A model generated the notes under the pieces. That model worked only from the letters and a program-made list of their open reading frames with translations, was not told the origin of the DNA and did no database searches. The translations under genes were made by a program, and so were the position numbers. A stretch of DNA of 30,274 bases from Alterirhizorhabdus sp964247265 (GTDB lineage: Bacteria; Pseudomonadota; Alphaproteobacteria; Sphingomonadales; Sphingomonadaceae): the NCBI GenBank assembly GCA_964247265.1, contig CAXTTS010000014.1, positions 1 to 30,274 of the forward strand, in the 5' to 3' direction. Shown piece after piece: positions 17,657-24,881 of the stretch (the stretch's first letter is position 1; each line of letters begins with the position of its first letter).

Positions 17657-19309
17657 ATGACCGCGGACATGAACTGGGATCTCGAAGCCGACGTCGTCGT
17701 CCTAGGCTCCGGCGGCGCGGCCATGACGGCGGCGATCGCCGCGCATGATTTCGGCGCGAAGGACGTGGTGATCCTCGAGAAGACCGGGATGGTCGGCGGC
17801 ACCACAGCGATGTCCGGCGGCATGCTGTGGATCCCCAACAACCATCACCAGCTGGAAGCCGGGTTCGACGAGTCCGACGACGCGGTCGTCACCTATCTCG
17901 ACGCGCTCGCGCCGGGCGGCCTCGATCCCGAGACGCTGGGCGCGTTCATGGAGGGTGGGCCGGAGATGATCCGCTATCTGGCGGACAAGACGCCCGTCCG
18001 CCTCCATGTCTTCGCCGACTTCCCCGATTATCAATCCTATCTGCCGGGCGCCAAGCCCGATGGCGGGCGCTCCCTCGACAATGCCGCCTTCTGTTTCGAG
18101 CGGCTCGGCAAATGGGCCGCGCGGGTGAACCCCAGCAAGATGGCCTACCCGTTGCGCGGCAGCCTGATGGAGGCGGTCACCGGCACGCTGGACGAGGCCG
18201 CCTTGGCCGAACGCGAGGCGCAGGATTACCGGGGCTTGGGGCAGGCGCTGGCCGGATCGCTGTTCAAGGCCGTGCTGGATCGCGAGATCCCGGTCGAGTT
18301 CGAGAAGCGCGCCCGCAAGCTGGTCAAGGATGGCGACCGGGTGATCGGCGTCGTCGCCGAGGATGCCGACGGCCGCGACTTCCGCGTGCGCGCCCGGCGC
18401 GGCGTGGTGATCGCCACCGGCGGGTTCGAGTGGAACGAGACTTTGGTCAAGACCTTCCTGCGCGGTCCGCTCACCGGGCCGGTCAGCGTACCGGAGAATG
18501 AGGGCGACGGCCTGCTGATGGCGATCGATGCCGGCGCGCAGCTGGGCAACATGCAGAACGCCTTCTGGATGCAGAGCGTGCTGGAGTTCAAGCCGCAACA
18601 CCGCAACGCCAAGCCCAATTACCTGCTGGGTTCCGACGAGCGGGCGCGTCCGGGCGCCATCCTGGTCAACCGCGCGGGCAAGCGGTTCGTCAACGAGGCG
18701 GCCAATTACAACGCGCTCGGCAAGACGCTGCACGCCTTCGACGCCGGCACCCACAGCTATGCCAATCTGCCCTATTGGTTCATCATCGATCTGCGCTACC
18801 GCGACAAATATCAGACCTTCAACACCCCGCCGGGCGGGCCGACCCCCGCTTACATGATGCAGGCCGACACGCTGGAGGAACTCGCCACGATCGCCGGGAT
18901 CGACCCGGACGGGCTTCAGGCCAGCGTCGCCCGGTTCAACGACATGGTCCGCAACGGCCATGATGACGACTTCAACCGGGGCGACGCCACCTACGACAAT
19001 TTCTACATGTGGGGCGACACCGATTTCGAGGCTCCGTACCGCACCCTGGGCGTGATCGACCAGGGGCCGTTCTACGCCGTCAGGATGGAAGCGGGTGCGC
19101 TGGGCACCGCCGGCGGGCCGAAGACCAACGGCGATGCACAGGTGGTGGATTGGAGCGGCAACCCGATCCCGGGCCTCTATGCGGCCGGCAACGCCATGTC
19201 AGCGGTGCTGGGCGAAGCCTATGGCGGCGCAGGCGGCACGCTGGGGCCGGGCCTGACCTTCGGCTATCTGGCGGGTCGCCATCTCGGAAGTCACATCCCG
19301 AACCACTGA
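17657..19309 (+). CDS. FAD-dependent dehydrogenase of the 3-ketosteroid dehydrogenase / fumarate reductase superfamily (550 aa)
   Basis: The N-terminal FAD-binding Rossmann motif is VVVLGSGGAAMTAA (about residues 13-26), followed by LEKTGMVGGTTAMSGG. The C-terminal GLYAAGNAMSAVLGEAYGGAGGTLGPGLTFGYLAGRH is the second FAD motif; its Tyr with a Gly four residues later resembles the catalytic Tyr/Gly pair of 3-ketosteroid delta1-dehydrogenases. Length 550 aa fits KstD-like enzymes. Sphingomonads hold many such paralogues acting on steroids or other ketones, so the substrate is open. No secretion signal is seen. GGAGAGAGA precedes the ATG. The TetR gene opposite is the likely regulator. Confidence 0.88.
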   Translation: MTADMNWDLEADVVVLGSGGAAMTAAIAAHDFGAKDVVILEKTGMVGGTTAMSGGMLWIPNNHHQLEAGFDESDDAVVTYLDALAPGGLDPETLGAFMEGGPEMIRYLADKTPVRLHVFADFPDYQSYLPGAKPDGGRSLDNAAFCFERLGKWAARVNPSKMAYPLRGSLMEAVTGTLDEAALAEREAQDYRGLGQALAGSLFKAVLDREIPVEFEKRARKLVKDGDRVIGVVAEDADGRDFRVRARRGVVIATGGFEWNETLVKTFLRGPLTGPVSVPENEGDGLLMAIDAGAQLGNMQNAFWMQSVLEFKPQHRNAKPNYLLGSDERARPGAILVNRAGKRFVNEAANYNALGKTLHAFDAGTHSYANLPYWFIIDLRYRDKYQTFNTPPGGPTPAYMMQADTLEELATIAGIDPDGLQASVARFNDMVRNGHDDDFNRGDATYDNFYMWGDTDFEAPYRTLGVIDQGPFYAVRMEAGALGTAGGPKTNGDAQVVDWSGNPIPGLYAAGNAMSAVLGEAYGGAGGTLGPGLTFGYLAGRHLGSHIPNH

Positions 19310-19368
19310 TGCCGGGCGGTCGTCAGGCCGGGCTCGCCTGCCGCGCACGGCGCTGATAACAGGGGCGG

Positions 19369-19734
19369 ATGGATCCCCGGCTGAAGCTGAAGGCGCAGAT
19401 CATGTGCGGTGGGGAGATCGCGATGGGGCCGGGCAAGGCCGCCTTGCTCGCCGCCATCGCACAGACCGGCTCGATCTCGGCGGCGGGGCGTCTGCTCGGC
19501 ATGAGCTATCGCCGCACCTGGCTGCTGGTCGACACGATGAACCGCTGCTGGGCCGAGCCGCTGGTCGCGACCGCCACCGGCGGCAGCAAAGGCGGCGGTG
19601 CGCGCCTCACTCCGCTGGGCGAAACGGTGCAGGCCGCTTATGCCGCGATGGTCGCCCGGCTGGCCGTGTCCGCCGACGAGGATGCGCTGCTCGCCTCGTT
19701 GCGCGCCACGCCCGTGCCTTCCGGCGGGCATTGA
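19369..19734 (+). CDS. modE: ModE-type DNA-binding protein without molbindin domains (121 aa)
   Basis: ModE represses molybdate uptake genes when molybdate is bound. This protein covers only the LysR-like winged helix: GKAALLAAIAQTGSISAAGRLLGMSYRRTWLLVDTMN (about residues 22-58), then the wing GGSKGGGARLTPLGE. E. coli ModE is 262 aa, with two C-terminal molbindin (Mop) domains that bind molybdate; these are absent and the gene ends cleanly at 121 aa. Short ModE-like proteins are known, so this may be a natural form. It starts the mod run, 53 bases before modA. How it could sense molybdate is not evident. Confidence 0.87.
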   Translation: MDPRLKLKAQIMCGGEIAMGPGKAALLAAIAQTGSISAAGRLLGMSYRRTWLLVDTMNRCWAEPLVATATGGSKGGGARLTPLGETVQAAYAAMVARLAVSADEDALLASLRATPVPSGGH

Positions 19735-19759
19735 CGGCTTCGCGCGCCGCCTTGATATA
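19731..19759 (+). promoter_or_regulatory. Candidate modA promoter
   Basis: TTGACG at 19731-19736, overlapping the modE stop codon, is followed after 17 bases by GATATA at 19754-19759. The -35 is good and the -10 is weak. It would place a start site near 19766, inside the dyad, about 22 bases before the modA ATG. Confidence 0.35.
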
Positions 19760-19773
19760 CCGCTATATATATC
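19754..19773. promoter_or_regulatory. Candidate ModE operator before modA
   Basis: GATATA at 19754-19759 and TATATC at 19768-19773 form a perfect dyad with an 8-base centre, in a short AT-rich patch within very GC-rich DNA. Known ModE operators are built of TATAT-type half-sites with a similar spacer. It lies 14 bases before the modA ATG and would cover the -10 region, as expected for repression. Confidence 0.5.
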
Positions 19774-19787
19774 GGAGGCTTGGTGGA

Positions 19788-20555
19788 ATGATGCGATGGC
19801 TCGGCCGCTGCCTGGCGGCGCTGGCGCTGCTGATGGCCGCCGGCCCCCTGCGGGCCGAAGGGGCCGGCCCGCTGGTGCTCGCCGCCGCGAGCCTGCAGGA
19901 GTCGCTCGGGGCTGCAGCCGATGCGTGGGTGGCGCAGGGTCATCCGCGTCCGCGCCTGTCCTTCGCCGCCTCCTCGGCGCTCGCGCGGCAGATTGAAGCG
20001 GGCGCGCCGGCCGACTTGTTCATCTCGGCCGACGAGCAATGGATGGACGATGTCGCCGCCCGCCACCTGATCGTCCCCGCCACGCGCCTGTCCTTCCTCG
20101 CCAACCGGCTTGCCCTGATCGCGCCCGCCGCGCGTCCGGTGCGGCTGACGATCGGCCCGGGCTTCCCGCTCGCCCGGTTGCTCGGCGGCGGCCGCCTCAG
20201 CATGGCCGATCCCGATGCGGTGCCCGCCGGCCTCTACGGCAAGGCGGCGCTGACGAAGCTCGGCGTCTGGCCGACCGTTGCCGCCAGGGTGGCGCGGGCG
20301 GAGAATGTCCGCGCGGCCCTGCTGCTGGTGGAGCGGGGCGAGGCCCCGCTCGGCATCGTCTACGCCACCGATGCCCGTGCATCGAAGGGTGTCGCGATCG
20401 TCGGCCTGTTCCCGGCAAACAGCCATCCGCCGATCACCTACCCGATCGCCCGGCTGACCGCCGCGCGCAGCCCCGATGCGGAGCCGTTCCGCGCCTTCCT
20501 CGTCAGCCGGGCGGGCAAGGCGATCTTCGCCCGCTACGGCTTCATCCCCCGCTGA
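19788..20555 (+). CDS. modA: Molybdate-binding periplasmic protein ModA
   Basis: ModA captures molybdate or tungstate in the periplasm for the ModBC importer. A signal peptide (MMRWLGRCLAALALLMAAGPLRA) is followed by the ligand-binding segments LAAASLQESL, FAASSALARQIEAGAPADLFISAD, and ADPDAVPAGLYGKAAL, all close to E. coli ModA, and by ALLLVERGEAPLGIVYATDA. Length 255 aa is normal. GGAGG lies 9-13 bases upstream; ATG at 19788 or 19791 cannot be distinguished. The stop is 2 bases from the modB start. Confidence 0.95.
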   Translation: MMRWLGRCLAALALLMAAGPLRAEGAGPLVLAAASLQESLGAAADAWVAQGHPRPRLSFAASSALARQIEAGAPADLFISADEQWMDDVAARHLIVPATRLSFLANRLALIAPAARPVRLTIGPGFPLARLLGGGRLSMADPDAVPAGLYGKAALTKLGVWPTVAARVARAENVRAALLLVERGEAPLGIVYATDARASKGVAIVGLFPANSHPPITYPIARLTAARSPDAEPFRAFLVSRAGKAIFARYGFIPR

Positions 20556-20557
20556 CC

Positions 20558-21253
20558 TTGCTCGGCGCGGACGAATATGAGGTCATCCGCCTCTCGCTGA
20601 AGGTGAGCATGGTGGCGATCGCGCTCACCTTGCCGCCGGCCTTCGCGCTCGCCTGGCTGCTCGCGCGCGGGCGTTTCCCCGGCAAGCTGCTGATCGATGC
20701 GATCGTCCATCTGCCACTGGTCCTGCCGCCGGTGGTGACGGGCTGGCTGCTGCTGCTGGCGTTCGGCGCCAACGGCCCGGCGGGGCGTTTCCTCGCCGAC
20801 TGGTTCGGCATCACGCTGATGTTCCGCTGGACGGGCGCGGCGCTGGCCGCGGCGGTGATGGCGCTGCCATTGATGGTGCGCGCGATCCGCCTGTCGATCG
20901 AATCGGTCGATCGCCGGCTCGAAGGCGCGGCGCGCACGCTGGGAGCGGGGCCGTGGCGCACCTTCGCCACGATCACCCTGCCGCTATGCCTGCCGGGCGT
21001 GCTGGCGGCGCTGGTGCTCGGCTTCGCCCGCTCGATCGGGGAGTTCGGCGCGACGATCACCTTCGTCTCGAACATACCGGGCGAAACCCGCACCTTGCCG
21101 ATCGCCATCTATGCCGCGCTGCAGATGCCGGGCGGGGATGCGGCGGTGGCGCGGCTCTCGCTGATCGCCGTTGCGCTGTCGCTGGCGGCGCTGGTCGCGT
21201 CGGAATGGCTGTCGCGCCGGGCGGGCGCGGGGCGGGGCGGCCATGTCCTTTGA
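20558..21253 (+). CDS. modB: Molybdate ABC transporter permease ModB
   Basis: The inner-membrane channel of the ModABC importer. HLPLVLPPVVTGWLLLLAFG, the FPLM-type segment LPLMVRAIRLSIESVD, the EAA loop LEGAARTLGAGPWRTF and FARSIGEFGATITFVSNIPGETRTLP match E. coli ModB almost residue for residue, with about five membrane helices. The start is a TTG at 20558, giving LLGADEYEVIRLSLKVS, which aligns with the E. coli N-terminus; a GTG at 20603 is the alternative. It starts 2 bases after the modA stop and overlaps modC by 11 bases. Length 231 aa is normal. Confidence 0.94.
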   Translation: MLGADEYEVIRLSLKVSMVAIALTLPPAFALAWLLARGRFPGKLLIDAIVHLPLVLPPVVTGWLLLLAFGANGPAGRFLADWFGITLMFRWTGAALAAAVMALPLMVRAIRLSIESVDRRLEGAARTLGAGPWRTFATITLPLCLPGVLAALVLGFARSIGEFGATITFVSNIPGETRTLPIAIYAALQMPGGDAAVARLSLIAVALSLAALVASEWLSRRAGAGRGGHVL

Positions 21254-21866
21254 TCTGGCGGTCCGCCGCCGGCTGGGCGAGGCGGATATCGCCGCCAGCT
21301 TCTCGGTCGGCGCGGGGCTGACGGCTTTGTTCGGCCCGTCCGGCGCGGGCAAGACGAGCATCCTCAACATGGTCGCGGGCCTGATCCGCCCGGATCACGG
21401 CCATGTCAGCGTTTCCGGCGAAACCCTGTTCGATGCGGGCGCACGGATAGACCTTCCGCCGCACCGTCGCCGCGCCGGCTATGTCTTCCAGGAAGCGCGG
21501 CTGTTTCCCCACCGCCGCGTCCGCGCGAACCTGCTCTACGGCCATCGTCTCGCCGCGCCGGCCGATCGCTGGATGGCGCTGGATGAAGCTGTCGCCTTCC
21601 TCGACATCGCGCCCCTGCTCGATCGCTGGCCGCGCACCCTGTCGGGCGGGGAGGCGCGGCGCGTGGCAATCGGCCGGGCGCTGCTCTCCGGCCCGCGCTT
21701 CCTGCTGATGGACGAGCCGCTCTCCTCGCTCGATGCCGCGCGGCGCGAGGAGATCATGCAGGTGATCGAGCGGATCCGCGACGAGCTGGCGCTGCCGATT
21801 CTCTACGTCTCCCATGAGGCGGCCGAGGTGGAGCGGCTCGCCACGCGGATCGTGCGGATCGGCTAG
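21243..21866 (+). CDS. modC: Molybdate ABC transporter ATPase ModC, lacking the TOBE/molbindin domain (207 aa)
   Basis: The cytosolic ATPase that powers ModB. Walker A is GPSGAGKTS (about residues 31-39), the ABC signature LSGGEARRVAIGRAL, Walker B FLLMDEPLSSLD and the H-loop SHE are intact, and the Q-loop reads YVFQEARLFPH. E. coli ModC is 352 aa with a C-terminal molbindin (TOBE) domain used for molybdate feedback; here the protein ends right after the ATPase fold. The following DNA encodes a different gene on the other strand, so this is not an obvious recent frameshift. The start overlaps modB by 11 bases. Its TAG stop shares a CTAG with the stop of the convergent UVR gene. Confidence 0.93.
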   Translation: MSFDLAVRRRLGEADIAASFSVGAGLTALFGPSGAGKTSILNMVAGLIRPDHGHVSVSGETLFDAGARIDLPPHRRRAGYVFQEARLFPHRRVRANLLYGHRLAAPADRWMALDEAVAFLDIAPLLDRWPRTLSGGEARRVAIGRALLSGPRFLLMDEPLSSLDAARREEIMQVIERIRDELALPILYVSHEAAEVERLATRIVRIG

Positions 21867-22144
21867 GCCTGCCGCCCGCGCCGTCTTCCGGTCGCGCGCG
21901 TCATCGGATCGGGTTTGCGGGGTGGCGTCCACCCCGGCGGCGGCTCCGCCTGCTGCTGGCTGGTGCCGAGGCCCATCGCGCCGGGTCGCTGCCGCTGCAG
22001 CCCGGCCAGATCGGCCGCGATCGCCTCGCCGCCGTTGCGCAGCGCATGGAGTTGGTCGCGCAGCCGGCCGGCTTTCTCATAATCCAGATCGGCCGCCGCC
22101 TGTGCCATCGCCCGCTCCAAAGCGACGATGGCGTCGTCTTCCAT
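21863..22144 (-). CDS. Small UVR-motif (UvrB/UvrC motif) protein (93 aa)
   Basis: The N-terminal 35 residues form a UVR motif: VALERAMAQAAADLDYEKAGRLRDQLHAL, the helical hairpin by which UvrB and UvrC contact each other and which also occurs in Clp-related adaptors. The rest is Gln/Pro/Arg-rich and probably disordered, ending in a basic tail (TRATGRRRGRQA). It has no nuclease or ATPase domain. The ATG overlaps the upstream methyltransferase stop (TGATG), so translation is probably coupled. A DNA-repair role is only one possibility. Confidence 0.8.
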   Translation of the reverse strand: MEDDAIVALERAMAQAAADLDYEKAGRLRDQLHALRNGGEAIAADLAGLQRQRPGAMGLGTSQQQAEPPPGWTPPRKPDPMTRATGRRRGRQA

Positions 22145-22767
22145 CAGTCCTTCCAGGCCCAGTAAAGCTGGGCGGGGGGGATGTTGATGAGTTCGAAGCC
22201 GTGATCGATGCGGGTGAAATGCGGGGCGATGAAATCCCGCACCTTCGGGCTGAACTGATAGACCAGAAAGGCGCCGCCCGGCCGCAGCACCGCCTGCGTC
22301 TCGCTCGCGATCTTCGGGCCGATCCCCGGCGGAAGGGTGGAGAAAGGCAGGCCGGACAGGATATAGTCGGCATGCTCGAAACCGCGCTCGGCCAGGATCT
22401 GCCGCACGTCGGCGGCCGATCCCTGCACCGGCATGAACCGGGGATCGGGAATGCGGGCACCGAGATATTCGATGAAATCGGGATTGGTGTCGATCGCGAT
22501 CAGCGTGGCATCGGGCGTCATGCGATCGAGGATGTGGCCGCAGAAGGTGCCCACGCCCGGCCCATATTCGACGAACACCTTGGTGTTCGCCCAATCGACC
22601 CGCGACAGCATCTTCTCGATCAGCTTGGTGGAGGAGGGGATGATCGATCCCACCATCACCGGATGTTTGACGAATCCGCGGAAGAACATGCCGAGCGGGC
22701 CGGCATTGGCGACCGATCGGCGCTTCTGGGTACGTGCGAGCGCCGATTCGGCGGAAGATCCGGACAT
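22144..22767 (-). CDS. PmtA-like SAM-dependent methyltransferase, probably phospholipid N-methyltransferase (207 aa)
   Basis: PmtA-type enzymes methylate phosphatidylethanolamine towards phosphatidylcholine; the closely related KsgA fold methylates rRNA adenines. SAM motif I is VEYGPGVGT (residues 66-74), the acidic residue after the second strand is D93, and the post-III motif is SGLPFSTLP (residues 138-146), as in PmtA rather than the NLPY of KsgA. The C-terminal NIPPAQLYW also fits PmtA. The length is right for PmtA. GGAG five bases upstream fixes the ATG at 22767; a much longer open frame upstream is antisense to the MFS gene. It is divergent from the MFS gene and coupled to the UVR gene downstream. 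Confidence 0.8.
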   Translation of the reverse strand: MSGSSAESALARTQKRRSVANAGPLGMFFRGFVKHPVMVGSIIPSSTKLIEKMLSRVDWANTKVFVEYGPGVGTFCGHILDRMTPDATLIAIDTNPDFIEYLGARIPDPRFMPVQGSAADVRQILAERGFEHADYILSGLPFSTLPPGIGPKIASETQAVLRPGGAFLVYQFSPKVRDFIAPHFTRIDHGFELINIPPAQLYWAWKD

Positions 22768-22847
22768 GCTTGCTCCAACTCGGGCGGGCGTCGATCCGTT
22801 CCGTTCGCAAAAGTGCCACATAAAGGCAAGCGCCACCCTTTCGCCGC

Positions 22848-22883
22848 GCGGTGAGCCGAGACTATGCGGTGAGCCGAGGCTAT
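22848..22883 (+). repeat. Tandem 18-bp direct repeat upstream of the MFS gene
   Basis: GCGGTGAGCCGAGACTAT (22848-22865) is directly followed by a second copy (22866-22883) with a single A-to-G change. Each copy is followed by a G, creating an ATG; the first runs into TGA after one codon. It looks like a recent slippage duplication in the divergent spacer. Confidence 0.8.
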
Positions 22884-22896
22884 GGGAGCCACGATC

Positions 22897-24201
22897 ATGT
22901 CGTCGGTTCCTCCCCCCGCCAACCCGGCCGCCTCGCGCCCGCGCCAGTTCGCCTTGCTGTTCGCCGTGATGATGGCGATCGCGGCCGGCAACACCGCGCT
23001 GCAATCCGTGCTGCCGGCGATCGGCCGGCTGCTGGGGATGCCCGATGCCGTCATCGCGATCACCTTTTCCTTTTCGGCGCTGATATGGTCGGTGGCGGCG
23101 CCGTGGTGGGCGCGGCGATCGGATCGGTTCGGCGGCAAGGCGATGGTCGCGATCGGGATCGCCGGCTTTACCGCCTCGGTGCTCGGCTGCGCGATCGCGC
23201 TCACGGCGGGGCTCCACGGCTGGCTCGGTGCCGCCGGCACGCTGGCCGCCTTCGTCCTCGCCCGGCTGATCTACGGCTGTCTCGGCGCGGCCGCTCCGCC
23301 GGCGGCGCAGGCGCTGGTCGCCGCCAGCACCACCCGCGCCGAACGGACCAGCGCGCTCACTTTGCTTGCCTCGGCCTTCGGGCTGGGCACGATCCTCGGC
23401 CCCGCGCTTGCGCCATTCTTCATCCTCCCGGTCGTCGGGCTGGCCGGGCCGGGCTATGTGTTCGCGATCGGCGGCCTCGCGATGACCGTTTGCGTGATCC
23501 TGCTCCTCCCGCGTGATGGGCCGGAGCAGCGGCGCATGCGCGGCGCCGCCAATGCCGAGCCGACGATCGGTGGCGAACCCAGCGGCGCATCGGTGATCGC
23601 CGCCAGCCATCCGCCGCGCCCCGGCCGGCTGCGCCTCACCGATCCGCGCATCTGGCCGTGGCTGCTCGTCGGGATCGTCGCCGGCCATGCGCAGGCGATG
23701 GTCGGCCAGACGATGGCGTTTCTGGTGATGGACCGGCTGCACCTGCCGCCCGCGGCCGCCCAGCCGATCATCGGGCTGGTGCTGATGGCGGGGGCGGGGG
23801 CCGCGCTGCTCGCGCAATGGGGGCTGATCCCGCGCCTCGGCCTCACCCCCGCCCGGATGCTGGTGTGGGGTTGCGCCGCCGCGTCGCTGGGCTGCGTGGC
23901 GATCGCCTTTGCCGGCAGCATGCATGCGCTGGCGGTGGCCTTCGCGCTCGCCTCGCTCGGCTTCGGCTTCGTCCGTCCGGGCTTCACCGCCGGCGCGTCG
24001 CTGGCGGTGGGGGCGCACGAACAGGCGCTCGTCGCCGGGCGCGTCACCTCGGTCAACGGGATCGTCTTCGTGCTCGGCCCCTCGATCGGCGTCGCCTTCT
24101 ATACGGCGGATATGCATTTGCCTTATCTGATGGCGGCGGCGGCGCTGGCCGCGACGTCGCTTTATGCCCTCCGCCGGCTCCGTTCAGCGCGACTAACCTA
24201 G
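22897..24201 (+). CDS. Major facilitator superfamily transporter (434 aa)
   Basis: A 12-helix MFS permease of unknown substrate. Strongly hydrophobic segments fill both halves, with a basic loop WWARRSDRFGGKAMV after the second helix (the MFS motif A position) and a hydrophilic central loop at about residues 205-235. The start at 22897 is chosen because GGGAG at 22884-22888 lies 8 bases upstream; an in-frame ATG at 22882 has no such site. No drug or sugar signature is obvious. The next gene, 71 bases downstream, has its own promoter candidate, so this gene is probably transcribed alone. Confidence 0.87.
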   Translation: MSSVPPPANPAASRPRQFALLFAVMMAIAAGNTALQSVLPAIGRLLGMPDAVIAITFSFSALIWSVAAPWWARRSDRFGGKAMVAIGIAGFTASVLGCAIALTAGLHGWLGAAGTLAAFVLARLIYGCLGAAAPPAAQALVAASTTRAERTSALTLLASAFGLGTILGPALAPFFILPVVGLAGPGYVFAIGGLAMTVCVILLLPRDGPEQRRMRGAANAEPTIGGEPSGASVIAASHPPRPGRLRLTDPRIWPWLLVGIVAGHAQAMVGQTMAFLVMDRLHLPPAAAQPIIGLVLMAGAGAALLAQWGLIPRLGLTPARMLVWGCAAASLGCVAIAFAGSMHALAVAFALASLGFGFVRPGFTAGASLAVGAHEQALVAGRVTSVNGIVFVLGPSIGVAFYTADMHLPYLMAAAALAATSLYALRRLRSARLT

Positions 24202-24217
24202 GGCAAGGTTTTTGTTG

Positions 24218-24243
24218 GGAACAGCGCGCCGGACGGTGGGTTT
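24218..24243 (+). promoter_or_regulatory. Candidate EcfG (general stress sigma) promoter
   Basis: GGAAC at 24218-24222, then 16 bases, then GGTTT at 24239-24243. The alphaproteobacterial general-stress consensus is GGAAC, 16-17 bases, CGTT, so one base differs. It would start transcription about 24 bases before the SRPBCC gene, and the genes behind it are of types common in stress regulons. Confidence 0.55.
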
Positions 24244-24272
24244 CCCAAGCTCGCAGCAAAACGGATATCGCC

Positions 24273-24854
24273 ATGACGGATACGACCACCACCGCCGATA
24301 CCGGCGGGCGGGACGATGCGCCGCGTCACACCGCCCGCTCCGCCGAACCTGGCAGCGAACAGCAGGACCGTTCGGAAACCGCGCTCACGGCGCGCACGAT
24401 CACGATCAACCGCCCGCGATCCGAGGTCTACGCCTTCTGGCGCGACTTCACGAACCTGGCGCGGGTGATGGAGAACATCCAGAGCATCACCACGACCGAT
24501 CGGCGCACCTCGCACTGGGTGGTCAACGCACCCGGCGGCAAGACGGTGGAATGGGACGCGATCGTCACCGAGGACGTGCCGGACAGCCTGATCGCATGGG
24601 CATCCGCCGAGGGCGCCGACATATCGAACAGCGGCCGGGTGGAGTTTCGCGATGCCGACGCCGATCGCGGCACGCTCGTCACCGCATCCATCGCCTATGA
24701 TCCGCCGGCCGGCTTCGTCGGCAAGATCGTCGCGAAGATCACCCACAAGGAGCCGGCGATCCAGCAGCGCCGCGACCTCCGCCGGCTGAAACAATATCTG
24801 GAGACGGGCGAGATCGCCACCTCCAGCCCGCCGAACCCCGCGCCGAAGGCGTAA
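24273..24854 (+). CDS. SRPBCC/START-like domain protein (193 aa)
   Basis: The first 40 residues are Thr/Ala/Asp-rich and probably disordered. The rest is an SRPBCC (polyketide cyclase/START-like) fold: ARTITINRPRSEVYAFWRDFTNLARVMENIQSI opens the domain, WVVNAPGGKTVEWDAIVTEDVPDSLIAW forms the central strands, and the C-terminal helix is IQQRRDLRRLKQYLETGEI. Such proteins have a hydrophobic ligand pocket; the ligand is unknown. It is the first gene behind an EcfG-like promoter and precedes an alcohol dehydrogenase by 27 bases. Confidence 0.87.
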   Translation: MTDTTTTADTGGRDDAPRHTARSAEPGSEQQDRSETALTARTITINRPRSEVYAFWRDFTNLARVMENIQSITTTDRRTSHWVVNAPGGKTVEWDAIVTEDVPDSLIAWASAEGADISNSGRVEFRDADADRGTLVTASIAYDPPAGFVGKIVAKITHKEPAIQQRRDLRRLKQYLETGEIATSSPPNPAPKA

Positions 24855-24881
24855 TCTTCCGCTTCACCGAAAGGACCGCCC

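Noticed and set aside
22785..22810. A second EcfG-like promoter for the PmtA-like gene (GGAAC on the minus strand)
   Set aside because: The -10 element does not fit at a spacing of 16 or 17, and it would lie too close to the start codon.
22768..24117. An upstream extension of the PmtA-like frame to 657 codons on the minus strand
   Set aside because: The extra part is antisense to the MFS gene and repetitive in composition; the Shine-Dalgarno at 22767 marks a normal PmtA start.
24202..24272. A T-rich tract after the MFS gene as a terminator
   Set aside because: AAGGTTTTTGTT has no stem of useful length before it; the promoter reading of this spacer is better supported.
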